In this document: positions 8,457 to 18,762 of the stretch, one piece after another
Layout: each line of letters begins with the position of its first letter
Position numbering within the stretch: position 1 is the stretch's first letter
Assembly: GCA_943788835.1 (NCBI GenBank)
Contig: CALSRU010000004.1
Span: 176,300-240,299 of the forward strand
Length of the DNA stretch: 64,000 nucleotides
Direction of reading: 5' to 3'
Source of the DNA: an uncultured Pseudomonadales bacterium
Lineage (GTDB): Bacteria; Pseudomonadota; Gammaproteobacteria; Pseudomonadales; UBA7434
The notes under the pieces: generated by a model
Seen by the model: only the letters and a program-made list of their open reading frames with translations
Told to the model about the DNA's origin: nothing
Database searches by the model: none
Position numbers and translations under genes: made by a program

Positions 8457-10256
8457 ATGAATCCTGCTGATAAACGCATCCGAAATTTTTCTATCATCGC
8501 TCATATCGATCATGGCAAATCAACGTTGGCCGATCGTTTTATCCAAACCTGCGGAGGCCTTACGCAGCGCGAGATGGCCGAGCAAGTGCTCGACTCAATG
8601 GATATTGAAAGGGAGCGAGGAATCACGATCAAGGCACAAAGCGTCACCCTGTACTACAAAGCTAATGATGGTGAGACGTACCAACTCAATTTTATCGATA
8701 CGCCGGGGCACGTCGACTTCTCTTATGAGGTATCTCGCTCACTAGCCGCTTGCGAGGGAGCGCTTTTAATTGTCGATGCAGCGCAAGGTGTTGAAGCGCA
8801 ATCGGTAGCAAATTGTTACACAGCGATAGAGCAGGGTTTAGAAGTCCTGCCAATTCTCAATAAAATAGACTTGCCGCAAGCTGAGCCGGATCGGGTGGCA
8901 CAAGAGATAGAAGATATTATTGGTCTTGATGCGACCGATGCATGCCAAGTAAGCGCAAAATCTGGCTTAGGTGTGGAGGCGGCTTTAGAGCATATTGTTG
9001 CCGATATCCCGCCTCCGCAAGGCGATCGTGACGCTCCATTGCAAGCGTTGATTATTGATTCATGGTTTGATAATTATTTAGGTGTGGTGTCGCTCGTACG
9101 CGTGATGCAAGGTACTTTACGCAAGCGCGATAAAATTGTAGCTAAGACCTTAGGTAAGCCACATCAAATTGATGAGTTAGGTGTTTTCACACCGCATAAA
9201 ACACCATTAAATGAGCTTGCGGCAGGTGAAGTGGGCTATATCGTTGCGGGTATTAAAGATATTCACGGCGCGCCGGTTGGCGACACGTTTACCCACGCTA
9301 GTACGCAGGATATTGACCCATTGCCGGGTTTTCAAACTGTACAGCCCAAGGTGTATGCGGGTTTGTTCACGGTCAGTTCCGATGATTATGAGACATTTCG
9401 CGAAGCCTTAGCGAAGTTGACGCTTAATGATGCTTCATTGTTTTATGAACCTGAGGTTTCAGACGCGCTAGGTTTTGGTTTTCGCTGTGGCTTTTTGGGC
9501 ATGCTGCATATGGAAATCATTCAGGAGCGCCTTGAGCGTGAATATAATCTCGATTTAATTACCACGGCACCTACCGTAATTTATGAAGTGGTTACCAACA
9601 AGGGTGAGACGATTGAGGTCGATAACCCATCACGTTTGCCAGAATTGGGTAGTGTGGCTGAAATGCGCGAGCCGATCGTGCGCGCAAATATATTGGTACC
9701 GCAAGAATATTTAGGCAATGTCATTACCTTATGTGTAGAAAAGCGTGGTGTTCAAATCGATATGCAATTCTTGGGTAAGCAAGTTGCGTTAACTTATGAA
9801 CTTCCTATGAATGAAGTGGTGTTAGATTTTTTCGACAGATTGAAATCTTGCAGTCGAGGCTATGCCTCCCTTGATTATCATTTTGTGCGCTTTGAGCCGG
9901 CTAAGTTGGCACGTCTTGATGTACTTATCAATGGTGAGCGGGTTGATGCATTAGCTATTATTGTGCATCGTGATTTAGCAGAGAGTCGCGGTCGCTCATT
10001 GGTTGAAGCTATGAAAGAGTTGATTCCGCGGCAAATGTTTGATGTAGCGATTCAAGCGGCTTTAGGCGGTCATATTATCGCTCGCCAAACCGTTAAAGCC
10101 TTGCGTAAAAACGTAACAGCAAAATGTTATGGTGGCGATATTACTCGTAAAAAGAAATTGCTAGAAAAACAAAAGGCCGGAAAAAAACGCATGAAAAAAG
10201 TGGGCAGTGTTGAAATTCCACAATCAGCGTTTTTGGCGGTATTAAAAGTTGATTAG
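8457..10256 (+). CDS. lepA: Elongation factor 4 (LepA)
   Basis: 599 residues from ATG 8457 ([20 protein letters not shown]), the standard LepA length; the open frame extends 14 residues further upstream but without family support. The GTPase motifs are AHIDHGKST (G1), [10 protein letters not shown] (G2), DTPGHVDF (G3) and NKIDLP (G4). The C-terminal LepA-specific domain ends with [20 protein letters not shown]. It is a ribosome-associated GTPase that affects back-translocation or initiation. It heads the conserved lepA-lepB-rnc-era-recO cluster. Confidence 0.98.
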   Translation: MNPADKRIRNFSIIAHIDHGKSTLADRFIQTCGGLTQREMAEQVLDSMDIERERGITIKAQSVTLYYKANDGETYQLNFIDTPGHVDFSYEVSRSLAACEGALLIVDAAQGVEAQSVANCYTAIEQGLEVLPILNKIDLPQAEPDRVAQEIEDIIGLDATDACQVSAKSGLGVEAALEHIVADIPPPQGDRDAPLQALIIDSWFDNYLGVVSLVRVMQGTLRKRDKIVAKTLGKPHQIDELGVFTPHKTPLNELAAGEVGYIVAGIKDIHGAPVGDTFTHASTQDIDPLPGFQTVQPKVYAGLFTVSSDDYETFREALAKLTLNDASLFYEPEVSDALGFGFRCGFLGMLHMEIIQERLEREYNLDLITTAPTVIYEVVTNKGETIEVDNPSRLPELGSVAEMREPIVRANILVPQEYLGNVITLCVEKRGVQIDMQFLGKQVALTYELPMNEVVLDFFDRLKSCSRGYASLDYHFVRFEPAKLARLDVLINGERVDALAIIVHRDLAESRGRSLVEAMKELIPRQMFDVAIQAALGGHIIARQTVKALRKNVTAKCYGGDITRKKKLLEKQKAGKKRMKKVGSVEIPQSAFLAVLKVD

Positions 10257-10371
10257 TGCAGTGCTGCTAGTGACTCGATGAAGCCTTAAAAGTCTAATTA
10301 CTGCACAGCGTTAGCTGTTAGCTTGAAGTCTGTGTGGTTAAATATTTTTTCAAAAAAGGTAAGTGCATTTA

Positions 10372-11118
10372 ATGGATATTAATTTCCCCTTTATTTTATT
10401 GTGCCTGGTGTTGGCTGGGACTGGAATTTGGCTGGTCGATTTGCTGTGGCTGAGCAAGAAACGCATGCCGGGTCAAAAAGAATCGGCTTTGGTTGAGAAT
10501 GCCAAGTCACTTACGCCCGTATTAGCGCTGGTTTTTGTTATTCGATCATTTCTTTATGAACCTTTTCAAATTCCTTCGGGTTCGATGGAGCGAACATTAT
10601 TGATTGGCGACTTCATCTTGGTGAATAAATATACCTACGGTATTCGTCTGCCTGTTATACGCAACAAGATCCTCGATATTAACGAACCTGAGCGTGGCGA
10701 TGTCATGGTGTTTTTTCCGCCGCACAAAGAACAGTACTACATCAAGCGGGTAATCGGGTTGCCTGGCGATACCGTTGTTTACAGAAATAAAGTGCTGACG
10801 ATTAACGGCGAAGTTCAGCAGCAGACACTCATTGACGGTGACAAACGTTCGTTGTACCGACAAAAATATGAGCTTTTGGGCGATGTTGAGCATGAAATTC
10901 AACAAAATATCGCTGTCGACCGGAGTGATGATTTTTCGGTAACTGTGCCTTCAGGCTATTATTTTATGATGGGTGATAATCGAGATAACAGCGCGGATAG
11001 CCGATCTTGGGGGCCTGTTCCAGAGTCAAGGATTGTTGGAAAGGCAGTGGCTATTTGGATGCATAAAGAGCCTGGCTGGAATTTACCTACTTTTGATAGA
11101 GTAGGGTCTTTCAAATAA
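10372..11118 (+). CDS. lepB: Signal peptidase I
   Basis: 248 residues from ATG 10372 (a GTG three codons earlier is possible). Two N-terminal membrane segments, LLCLVLAGTGIWLVDLLWL and ALVFVIRSFL, anchor it in the inner membrane. The catalytic Ser is S71 in PSGSMERTLLIGD and the general-base Lys is K125 in YIKRVIGLPGD. The box MMGDNRDNSADSRSWGPVP is also complete. It cleaves signal peptides of Sec/Tat-exported proteins. Position directly after lepA is conserved. Confidence 0.97.
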   Translation: MDINFPFILLCLVLAGTGIWLVDLLWLSKKRMPGQKESALVENAKSLTPVLALVFVIRSFLYEPFQIPSGSMERTLLIGDFILVNKYTYGIRLPVIRNKILDINEPERGDVMVFFPPHKEQYYIKRVIGLPGDTVVYRNKVLTINGEVQQQTLIDGDKRSLYRQKYELLGDVEHEIQQNIAVDRSDDFSVTVPSGYYFMMGDNRDNSADSRSWGPVPESRIVGKAVAIWMHKEPGWNLPTFDRVGSFK

Positions 11119-11192
11119 GCTGCGATCGATACGGGTGTAATGCTAAACTTTTACTGGGCGGAGCAAGCTAAAATAGCAGCAGAGGATGAAGC

Positions 11193-11618
11193 ATGAGCGT
11201 TGACAGGTATAGAAGCCTAACTCGGGGTCGTTTAGCGAGCCGCCATGGGCAAAAAGGCCTTGGTATGATTGGGTCTTTGCTTGTGATCTTGGTAGGTGGG
11301 TTGCTGCTTACCTGTGCAATTAAGATGATACCGATATATTTTCAGAACTGGAATATTCAATCGATATTGAATGATCTAGAGCCTGAGTTTGCTGACGTTG
11401 GCACAGTAACTAAAAATGCGATAGAGAATAAATTATCGAAGAGACTGAATATCGATATGATTAGTGCAATCAAGGTTAATGACATAGAGATTAAAAAAAT
11501 AAAAGGTGTTTTTAAAATTACCGCAAATTACGAAAAGCGTATTCATATTATTGGCAACGTCGATATTGTGATGGTGTTTGACAATAACAGCACAACCATT
11601 CCCGTTCGAGGAATGTGA
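11193..11618 (+). CDS. DUF4845 domain membrane protein
   Basis: 141 residues with one N-terminal membrane helix (GMIGSLLVILVGGLLLTCAIKMI, about 25-47) and a C-terminal part ending in KRIHIIGNVDIVMVFDN. This matches the DUF4845 proteins found between lepB and rnc in Pseudomonas and relatives. An AGAGGA-like ribosome-binding site precedes the ATG. The location suggests a link to secretion or to cell-envelope processing, but no function is established. The codon use is more AT-rich than that of the neighbours. Confidence 0.85.
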   Translation: MSVDRYRSLTRGRLASRHGQKGLGMIGSLLVILVGGLLLTCAIKMIPIYFQNWNIQSILNDLEPEFADVGTVTKNAIENKLSKRLNIDMISAIKVNDIEIKKIKGVFKITANYEKRIHIIGNVDIVMVFDNNSTTIPVRGM

Positions 11619-11723
11619 TGTGCAGCAGTAAGTTGGTACATCTATTGGGAATGCATCGTCATTTATACGATGCGAAAAGCCTCTTTTTTTCTTTTAGCCC
11701 GGCACTTCAGCCTGCGCCTCTTT

Positions 11724-12413
11724 ATGTCTAATACAATGTCTACTGGTTTCGCTGCACTCGAAGCACTTATAGGTTATTCCTTTACTGATAGAAAACTTTT
11801 GAAGTTGGCTCTGCGCCACAAAAGCGCTGGCAAACCCAATAATGAGCGGCTGGAGTTTTTAGGTGATGCCGTATTGAATGCGGTAGTTGCCGACAGTCTA
11901 TATCGACAGCACGAGGGCGCTGCAGAAGGTAAGTTGACCACAGCTCGTGCAACGTTGGTAAAAGGTAAGACCTTAGCGCAGGTGGGCGAAATGCTGAGTT
12001 TGCATGAATTACTAGAGCTGGGTATGGGCGAGCGCAAGTCTTTTGCCCGAGCAAGGCAGTCGATACTGGAGGATGCCGTAGAAGCGATGATTGGTGCTGT
12101 GTATCTCGATAGTGATTTTGATCGATGTAAGGTTGTGGTCAACGGGTTGTTGGCTGGCAGGATGGATGAAATATCCTTGCTAGACGAAGGCAAAGACGCT
12201 AAAACACAGCTGCAAGAGTTGACTCAGGCTAAGCAGCTTGGCTTGCCGCGTTATGAGGTGGTAGCCACAGATGGTCCGGATCACAAGTTATTTTTTACCG
12301 TAGCTTGCCACATTGAGCAGCTTGCTCATGCTACTCGCGGCGAAGGTCATAGTCGGCGTGAGGCTGAACAACAGGCGGCAACGGTTATGTTGGGTAAGTT
12401 GCAGGCCCTCTAA
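11724..12413 (+). CDS. rnc: Ribonuclease III
   Basis: 229 residues from ATG 11724 (a second ATG lies four codons later; the open frame extends to 11670). The RNase III signature NERLEFLGDAVLN is at about residues 39-51, the second acidic motif EDAVEAMIGAVYLD follows, and a C-terminal double-stranded RNA-binding domain starts near residue 155 (DAKTQLQELTQAKQLGLPRY). It processes rRNA precursors and structured mRNAs. It belongs to the lepA-recO operon. Confidence 0.96.
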   Translation: MSNTMSTGFAALEALIGYSFTDRKLLKLALRHKSAGKPNNERLEFLGDAVLNAVVADSLYRQHEGAAEGKLTTARATLVKGKTLAQVGEMLSLHELLELGMGERKSFARARQSILEDAVEAMIGAVYLDSDFDRCKVVVNGLLAGRMDEISLLDEGKDAKTQLQELTQAKQLGLPRYEVVATDGPDHKLFFTVACHIEQLAHATRGEGHSRREAEQQAATVMLGKLQAL

Positions 12414-12487
12414 GATTAATTGTTAACCATGGCTTTAAATATTATGAGAGTAAATCCAATCAAATTAGCGGCACCGGTGACTCGCTA

Positions 12488-13390
12488 ATGACCGATGAAG
12501 ATAAGCAATTTTGCGGGTTTGTGGCCATTCTCGGCCGCCCCAATGTGGGCAAGTCGACATTGCTCAATAAACTGCTGGGGCAGAAAATCAGCATCACCTC
12601 TCGCAAGCCGCAAACCACTCGGCACCGCATTGTAGGCATCGATACGGAAGATGAGTACCAAACCATTTTTGTCGATACGCCTGGTGTTCAGCGCAAGCAT
12701 GATAGTGCTATTCATCGTTACATGAATCGAGCGGCAACGAGTACTATTGAAGATGTTGATGCCATTATTCTTGTGGTTGATCGACTCAACTGGACCGACG
12801 AAGATGAATACGTGGTACAGAGTATTCGCCAGTCGACTGCGCCCGTTATTCTGGCGATCAACAAAGTGGATCACCTAGTAGAAAAAAACCGGTTGTTGCC
12901 ACACATTCAGGCGCTATCGGCCAAACTGGCTTGGGCTGATGTAGTGCCCGTGGCTGCTAAAACTGGCTATAACCTTGAGCCTCTACAAACAGCTATTCGC
13001 AAACGCTTGCCTGCACGTGCGCATTTTTATGATGCCGAGCAAGTCACGGATCGCAGCGAACGATTTTTGGCGGCAGAAATCGTTCGTGAAAAAATCATGC
13101 GAATGATGGGCGATGAGTTGCCCCATAAAGTTGCGGTAGAAATAGAGCAATATAAAACCACAAGTAAGCTCGTTACAATTAGTGCTGTGATATGGGTAGA
13201 GCGTGAGGGTCAGAAAAAAATATTGATTGGTGTTAAAGGTGAAAAACTTAAACTGATCGGTAGTCAGGCGCGCGCTGATATAGAAGTGTTAGTCGATCAA
13301 AAAGTGATGCTAAAACTCTGGGTGAAAGTTAAAGGTAGTTGGTCTGATGATGAGCGCATGCTCAAAAGTTTAGGTTATGCCGACCAATGA
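12488..13390 (+). CDS. era: GTPase Era
   Basis: 300 residues. GTPase motifs: GRPNVGKSTLLNKLLGQK (G1, about 16-33), KPQTTRH (G2), VDTPGVQ (G3) and NKVDHL (G4). The C-terminal KH domain is seen as VEIEQYKTTSKLVTISAVIW followed by GVKGEKLKLIGSQAR. It binds 16S rRNA near the 3' end and assists 30S assembly. The rnc-era-recO order is classic. Confidence 0.97.
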   Translation: MTDEDKQFCGFVAILGRPNVGKSTLLNKLLGQKISITSRKPQTTRHRIVGIDTEDEYQTIFVDTPGVQRKHDSAIHRYMNRAATSTIEDVDAIILVVDRLNWTDEDEYVVQSIRQSTAPVILAINKVDHLVEKNRLLPHIQALSAKLAWADVVPVAAKTGYNLEPLQTAIRKRLPARAHFYDAEQVTDRSERFLAAEIVREKIMRMMGDELPHKVAVEIEQYKTTSKLVTISAVIWVEREGQKKILIGVKGEKLKLIGSQARADIEVLVDQKVMLKLWVKVKGSWSDDERMLKSLGYADQ

Positions 13391-13399
13391 TAGGGCTCA

Positions 13400-14134
13400 A
13401 TGAATCGCGCTGAGAATGTCAAAGCCTTTGTGGTGCACCAGCGCCAATATCGAGAAACCAGCAGTATTGTTGAGTTTTTTACCGAGCATGGGCTGTTAAG
13501 TGCGGTATGCCGCGGAGTCTATGGTAGCGGCAAAGCGGCCGGCAGATTAAGAGGCACTTTGCAGCCTTTTGGCGAACTGTCATTGAGCTGGTTTGGGCGA
13601 GGTGAACTGAAAACCGTGAGGCAAGTAGAAACCATAAACACTGCGCCAAATCTAAGTTACAGCGTGCTTTACTCTGGGCTATATTTGAACGAGTTATTGT
13701 TGCGCTTAGCACCTAGCAGTGAGCATGAAAATGGACTCTATCTGCTTTATAAAAACACCTTACAGGACTTAGCCGCTCTGGCGAGTGATAGTGCGGATAC
13801 CAATAGTTCAGTTGAAGCGATTTTGCGTACGTTCGAAATCCAATTACTTGAAGACCTGGGTTTTGCTATTGATTTTCAGCGTGAGTGGTGCGAGCACACA
13901 CCTATTAACGAGGAGCTGCATTATAGCTTCGACTCAGGACATGGTTTTGCGCGTTGCTATGCTGAGGTCGCAGGGAACCGATTGCGCTCCATTCCGGGCT
14001 GGGTAATCATGAGAATACGCGATGCGGACTATAGTGATGCTCGGGTGCGTCGCTATGCTAAGCAGGTTGTGCGCGAGGCGCTGGCTCCGCATCTTGGTGA
14101 TCGGCCGCTCCGAACTCGAGAGCTCTACAGCTAA
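13400..14134 (+). CDS. recO: DNA repair protein RecO
   Basis: 244 residues. The N-terminal OB fold begins AENVKAFVVHQRQYRETSSI, with SAVCRGVYGSGKAAGRLRG as the next conserved block; a helical domain containing LYLNELLLRLAP follows. RecO works with RecF and RecR to load RecA onto single-stranded DNA gaps. It starts nine bases after era, so translational coupling is likely. The usual zinc-binding cysteines are not obvious, as in other gammaproteobacterial RecO. pdxJ, which often follows, is not here. Confidence 0.94.
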   Translation: MNRAENVKAFVVHQRQYRETSSIVEFFTEHGLLSAVCRGVYGSGKAAGRLRGTLQPFGELSLSWFGRGELKTVRQVETINTAPNLSYSVLYSGLYLNELLLRLAPSSEHENGLYLLYKNTLQDLAALASDSADTNSSVEAILRTFEIQLLEDLGFAIDFQREWCEHTPINEELHYSFDSGHGFARCYAEVAGNRLRSIPGWVIMRIRDADYSDARVRRYAKQVVREALAPHLGDRPLRTRELYS

Positions 14135-14223
14135 TGGATAGTTCCCGAGTAAATGCTAAGTACCTATTAGTGAGGTTACTTGATCGAATAGGTCAGCTGT
14201 ATTGATCAGTAAATAATGCCGGC

Positions 14224-14250
14224 GGACCATCAAGTTATGGCCCTTTTTTT
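14224..14250 (+). terminator. Rho-independent terminator after recO
   Basis: GGACCAT (14224-14230), a six-base loop, ATGGCCC (14237-14243) with one mismatch, then seven T residues. It ends the lepA-recO operon before the cysM promoter. Confidence 0.65.
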
Positions 14251-14296
14251 GTTTCCCACTTAGCGTGATTGTCGGGGCAATCGGCATGACTTTCGT

Positions 14297-14302
14297 TATA
14301 AT
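14297..14302 (+). promoter_or_regulatory. Probable -10 box of the cysM promoter
   Basis: TATAAT sits 45 bases before the GTG start of cysM and directly after the recO terminator. A good -35 box at the right distance is not evident, so this is a partial match. Confidence 0.35.
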
Positions 14303-14346
14303 GCGCCCAGCATTGATACCTTAATTTAAACAAGTGAGCGAACTTA

Positions 14347-15246
14347 GTGGAATTTCCCACCATCGAAGATTATGTCGGCAGCACTCCATTGGTGCGGCTG
14401 CAGCGATTGTATGCCGGTAGTAATCAAATATTGCTTAAACTAGAAGGCAATAACCCCGCCGGCTCGGTTAAGGATCGGCCCGCGGTGAACATGATTCGGC
14501 AAGCCGAAATTCGTGGCGAAATTAAGCCCGGTGATACGCTCATTGAAGCGACCTCTGGCAATACCGGTATTGCATTGGCGATGGCAGCGGCGATAAAAGG
14601 CTATCGCATGGTGTTGATCATGCCGAGTCACATGAGTGACGAACGAAAATTAGCGATGAGTGCTTACGGTGCCAAGCTGATCGAAGTGACTAGTGATTGT
14701 GGTATGGAAGGGGCTCGCGACCTTGCGTTAACGATGCAGGAGCGCGGTGAAGGCCGAGTGCTTGATCAGTTCGGTAATTCTGATAACCCCGCAGCGCATT
14801 ACGAAAGCACGGGGCCTGAGATCTGGGAGCAAACTCGGGGCACCGTTACACACTTTGTCAGCTCAATGGGCACCACCGGAACAATAATGGGGGTTTCGCG
14901 TTTTTTGAAAGAAAAAAATCCTGCAATACAGATTGTTGGATTGCAACCTCAGGACGGTGCGAGTATTCCGGGTATCAGGCGCTGGCCGCAAGCCTATCTG
15001 CCAAAAATCTATGATGCTGCGGGCGTCGACAAGGTGCTTGATATTGGCCAAAGGGATGCCGAGCGCACAATGCGAAAACTTGCTGAGCGCGAAGGCCTTT
15101 GCTGCGGTGTATCATCGGGTGGTTCGGTGTTCGCTGCAATGCAGGTTGCATCTACGGTAGAAAATGCTGTGATTGTTGCAATTATTTGTGATCGAGGCGA
15201 TCGCTATTTATCAACTGGCGTTTTCAATGGTGATGGTTCTCAGTAA
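14347..15246 (+). CDS. cysM: Cysteine synthase B
   Basis: 299 residues with a GTG start. The PLP lysine is K42 in NNPAGSVKDRP, and the substrate loop TSGNTGIALA and glycine-rich GTTGTIMG are present. It makes cysteine from O-acetylserine with sulfide or thiosulfate. Length and MEFPTIEDYVGSTPLVRLQRL start match CysM rather than CysK. It is 28 bases upstream of relA, an arrangement common in Pseudomonas-like bacteria, although the rlmD gene often between them is absent. Confidence 0.95.
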   Translation: MEFPTIEDYVGSTPLVRLQRLYAGSNQILLKLEGNNPAGSVKDRPAVNMIRQAEIRGEIKPGDTLIEATSGNTGIALAMAAAIKGYRMVLIMPSHMSDERKLAMSAYGAKLIEVTSDCGMEGARDLALTMQERGEGRVLDQFGNSDNPAAHYESTGPEIWEQTRGTVTHFVSSMGTTGTIMGVSRFLKEKNPAIQIVGLQPQDGASIPGIRRWPQAYLPKIYDAAGVDKVLDIGQRDAERTMRKLAEREGLCCGVSSGGSVFAAMQVASTVENAVIVAIICDRGDRYLSTGVFNGDGSQ

Positions 15247-15274
15247 TTTTTTAAAAGCGATGTAGGCTGAAAAC

Positions 15275-17509
15275 ATGGTTCAGGTCCGCCGTCTTCCAGA
15301 GACTGATCAAGGCATATTTAATGTGGATGCGTGGCTTGCGCAGCTACCGGGCTTTGACGATGAAGCCGATCGAGAGCGCATGAGGCTGGCTTGTGGGCTA
15401 GCTAAAAAGGCACAGCCCCCAGCCCCGGGAAGTCTTAAGCGCGAAAGACCCAGCTACCTTGAGAGCGGCCTCGAGATGGCAGCCATTTTGAGTGAGCTGC
15501 AACTTGACGAGGAGTCGCTCATCGCTGCGGTTTTGTACCCAGTAGTGGCATCCAATCAAATCAAACAAAGCGAAATTGCCACGCAACTGGGTAAAGAAGT
15601 CGCAGACTTGATTACAGGCGTGTTGCGTATGGCGGCTATTTCAGAGCTTCACAGTGATAGGCAACCCGTTTTGGGTCAGCGTGGAGCGCAGGTCGACAAT
15701 ATTCGAAAAATGCTTGTTGCCTTAGTCGATGATGTGCGTGTTGGTTTGATTAAGCTGGCTGAACGTACACAAACTATTCGAGAATTAAAGAATGCGCCTG
15801 CCGATGTCCAGCAGCGAGTGGCTCGTGAGGTCAACGATGTCTACGCCCCGTTGGCCCATCGACTAGGCATAGGTCATATTAAATGGGAGTTGGAAGATCT
15901 AGCGTTCCGGTATTTGCATGTTGATGCTTATAAAAACATAGCGGGGCTTTTGGATGAGAAGCGACTGACTCGACAGGGCTATATCGAAAACGTTACTGAG
16001 CATGTTAAAAGTGAATTGTCAAAAGCTGGCATAGAAGCGGAAGTTGCTGGTCGCGCTAAACATATATCTAGCATCTGGAAAAAAATGCAGCGTAAAGGGA
16101 TTTCCTTTGATCAACTTTATGATATCCGCGCTATCAGAATTATGGTTGATGAGCTTCGTGATTGTTATGCCAGTCTCGGTGTGGTTCATACATTGTGGCG
16201 CAATATCCCCGGTGAGTTTGACGACTATATTGCCAACCCAAAAATAAACGGTTATCGATCCTTGCATACGGCGGTTATTGGTCCTGATGCGCAAATTTTG
16301 GAAGTGCAGATTCGCACGCGCGATATGCATCGTGAAGCAGAGCTGGGAGTATGCGCGCATTGGTTATACAAGGGCACCGACGTTGGCGCTAAGTCGCAGA
16401 GTTATGAGTTAAAAATTCAATGGCTGCGGAAAGCGCTTCGAGCCAATAATAAGCAGGGCGATATAGGTGATTTGGCACAAGAACTTAGTGAAGATTTTGC
16501 TAGCAGCCGCATCTATGTGTTCACTCCGCAGGGGCATGTGGTAGACGTAGCCGCCGGTTCGACCCCCGTCGATTTTGCCTACCATGTGCACACAGAAGTA
16601 GGGCACCGATGCCGAGGTGCCAAAGTCGATGGTCGTATTGTACCGCTCGACACCGAGCTCTCAAACGGGCAACAAGTTGAAATTCTTACGGGCAAAGAAA
16701 TAAAACCTAATCGAGATTGGTTAAGAGCTGACTTGGGATTTTTAAGCTCTAGCCGAGCTCGAGACAAAGTAAAAGCATGGTTTAAAAAGCAGGCGCGCGG
16801 ACAAAATATTGAAGACGGGAAGGCTTTGTTGGAGCGTGACTTCAAACGCATGGCTTTGACCAGCGTTGACTACCAAATTCTGGCAGAGCATCTACATTGT
16901 AAAAACGTCGACGAAATGTATGTGGGGTTGGGTGGCGGCGATATTAGTGCCAGTCAAGTATTGCGCATAGCTGAAAATTTATTTGTTGAGGCTGAGGATT
17001 TACAGGTATCGTTATTTAAGCCTGTGAAACCGTCGTCACCGGCGGTGCGAGACTCTGTGACGGTGGTGGGCGTGGGTAATCTAGTTACCCATATGGCCAA
17101 GTGCTGCAAGCCTCTCCCAGGCGACGAAATAGAAGGGTATGTGACTTTGGGCCGCGGCGTGACTATCCATCGAAAAGATTGCCATGAATTTCTTATAATA
17201 GGGGCACAGCATCCCGAGCGCGTGATTAGCGTGGCTTGGAATGAATCCGACACGGATCACAGTAGCGAGCGTTTCCCTGTTGATGTGACTATCGAAGCGT
17301 TCGATCGCACGGGTTTGCTAGGCGACATCACAACGCTCTTGGCAGCTATGAGGGTTAACGTTGTTAACGTCAATACTTATACCGACCGCGAGAGTCACAC
17401 AGCTTATATGAAGCTCAATATAGAGATATTTAATTTTGATCAACTGGTCAACGTTTTGGGCAGGCTGAGCAATCTCCCCAATGTCATCAGCGCGCAAAGA
17501 GAAACTTAG
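15275..17509 (+). CDS. relA: GTP pyrophosphokinase RelA
   Basis: 744 residues, the RelA length. The N-terminal pseudo-hydrolase region (about 60-190) lacks the His-Asp pair of active (p)ppGpp hydrolases (IAAVLYPVV where HD is expected), which indicates RelA not SpoT. The synthetase domain includes YDIRAIRIMVDELRDCYASL and PKINGYRSLHTAVIGP. A TGS domain (IYVFTPQGHVVDVAAGSTPVDF), a zinc-finger region with HMAKCCKPLPGD, and a C-terminal ACT domain (TGLLGDITTLLAAMRVNVVN) follow. It makes ppGpp on stalled ribosomes during amino acid starvation. Confidence 0.97.
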   Translation: MVQVRRLPETDQGIFNVDAWLAQLPGFDDEADRERMRLACGLAKKAQPPAPGSLKRERPSYLESGLEMAAILSELQLDEESLIAAVLYPVVASNQIKQSEIATQLGKEVADLITGVLRMAAISELHSDRQPVLGQRGAQVDNIRKMLVALVDDVRVGLIKLAERTQTIRELKNAPADVQQRVAREVNDVYAPLAHRLGIGHIKWELEDLAFRYLHVDAYKNIAGLLDEKRLTRQGYIENVTEHVKSELSKAGIEAEVAGRAKHISSIWKKMQRKGISFDQLYDIRAIRIMVDELRDCYASLGVVHTLWRNIPGEFDDYIANPKINGYRSLHTAVIGPDAQILEVQIRTRDMHREAELGVCAHWLYKGTDVGAKSQSYELKIQWLRKALRANNKQGDIGDLAQELSEDFASSRIYVFTPQGHVVDVAAGSTPVDFAYHVHTEVGHRCRGAKVDGRIVPLDTELSNGQQVEILTGKEIKPNRDWLRADLGFLSSSRARDKVKAWFKKQARGQNIEDGKALLERDFKRMALTSVDYQILAEHLHCKNVDEMYVGLGGGDISASQVLRIAENLFVEAEDLQVSLFKPVKPSSPAVRDSVTVVGVGNLVTHMAKCCKPLPGDEIEGYVTLGRGVTIHRKDCHEFLIIGAQHPERVISVAWNESDTDHSSERFPVDVTIEAFDRTGLLGDITTLLAAMRVNVVNVNTYTDRESHTAYMKLNIEIFNFDQLVNVLGRLSNLPNVISAQRET

Positions 17510-17556
17510 TCTCCGTTTGAGCTCTTTAACTTCAATAATTACGAGCGAGTGAGCTA

Positions 17557-18489
17557 TTGATGCGGTATACCATTCAAGATCTACTTTATCTAATGGAGTG
17601 TTTGCGTGCGCCTGTGGGTGGTTGTCCATGGGATCTTGCCCAAAGCCCTTCGACAATTATCAATTATTCCATTGAAGAGGTTTATGAGCTTGCTGCGGCG
17701 ATAGAGCAAAATGATTCAGCGGCAGTACAAGATGAGTTGGGTGATGTTTTGTTTCAAGTGGTTTTTCTGGCACAGCTTGCGCATGAGAGCAAAGAGTTTG
17801 CGTTTGATGATGTTGTGCACGGGGTTTGCAAAAAGTTGTTGCGAAGACATCCGCATGTATTCCCTCGTGGTGTGCTATACCCCACAAACGAAGTAACGCC
17901 ACAAAGCGAAGCTATTGATGCAGAAACTGTGGTTAAAAATTGGGAAGCCATTAAGCAGCTTGAACGCAATGACAAGCAGTTAGAGGGTTTATTTGCCGAT
18001 GTGCCATTGGCGCTACCCGCGATGGCGCGTGCCGTGAAATTGCAAAAGCGTGCGGCCAGTATTGGCCTCGACTGGCCTGACATACACGGTGCATTTGCTA
18101 GTTTGAGCAGTGAACTGAGCGAGCTTGAAGCAGTTTTGCAGGCAATGCGCCCGATGCCAGCCGGCGAGGGAGGCGCTCTAAACAGCGCACAGGAAGCCGC
18201 TGTTAATACCGATGCTGATGCCGAGACAGACCGAGCTATCATTGAGCAGCAGTTAGCCGACGAGCTTGGCGATGTTTTATTTAGCTGTGTTAACGTTGCC
18301 AGAAAAGCTGGGCTGAACCCTGAGCAGTGCTTACGCCAAGCCAATCAAAAATTTGCTCGGCGGGCCGAGTTTGTTAAAAACCAGCTAAATGGAGGCATCG
18401 GGGCATCAGCAGCGTTAGATAATTCAGCGGATGCAGATTTATCGAGTAGCCTTGAAGCATTATGGGTGCAGGCTAAGCACCAGATATGA
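17557..18489 (+). CDS. mazG: Nucleoside triphosphate pyrophosphohydrolase MazG
   Basis: 310 residues. Two MazG repeats are visible: CPWDLAQSPSTIINYSIEEV and DELGDVLFQVVFLAQLA in the first half, and DELGDVLFSCVNVARKAGL in the second. It hydrolyses NTPs to NMP and pyrophosphate, and in E. coli affects ppGpp levels, which fits its place right after relA. An Ala/Glu-rich insert of about 40 residues (about 205-235) between the two domains makes it longer than E. coli MazG (263 aa). Confidence 0.94.
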   Translation: MMRYTIQDLLYLMECLRAPVGGCPWDLAQSPSTIINYSIEEVYELAAAIEQNDSAAVQDELGDVLFQVVFLAQLAHESKEFAFDDVVHGVCKKLLRRHPHVFPRGVLYPTNEVTPQSEAIDAETVVKNWEAIKQLERNDKQLEGLFADVPLALPAMARAVKLQKRAASIGLDWPDIHGAFASLSSELSELEAVLQAMRPMPAGEGGALNSAQEAAVNTDADAETDRAIIEQQLADELGDVLFSCVNVARKAGLNPEQCLRQANQKFARRAEFVKNQLNGGIGASAALDNSADADLSSSLEALWVQAKHQI

Positions 18490-18762
18490 AAATGGTTGTC
18501 GGGTATTTTCGAAAGTCTAGTTTTGCGCCAATTGTAAGCAGATTCTCAAAGCGGCTATGTTGGTCGAGTGCTTGTTATCCGCTGGGGGAATGTGTATTGT
18601 TCGCTCATAAAGTAAGACCCCAAGCTCATTAGCGTCGAGTCTATACGTTTATCAGTAGCCAGTTAAAGCCATCTATGTAATCACAAGCGAATACATTTGT
18701 GTGGGTTAGACCACGCTAAAGGTTACTGTTGTCGCCGTTTTGTATTTTATAAGAGGTAGTTT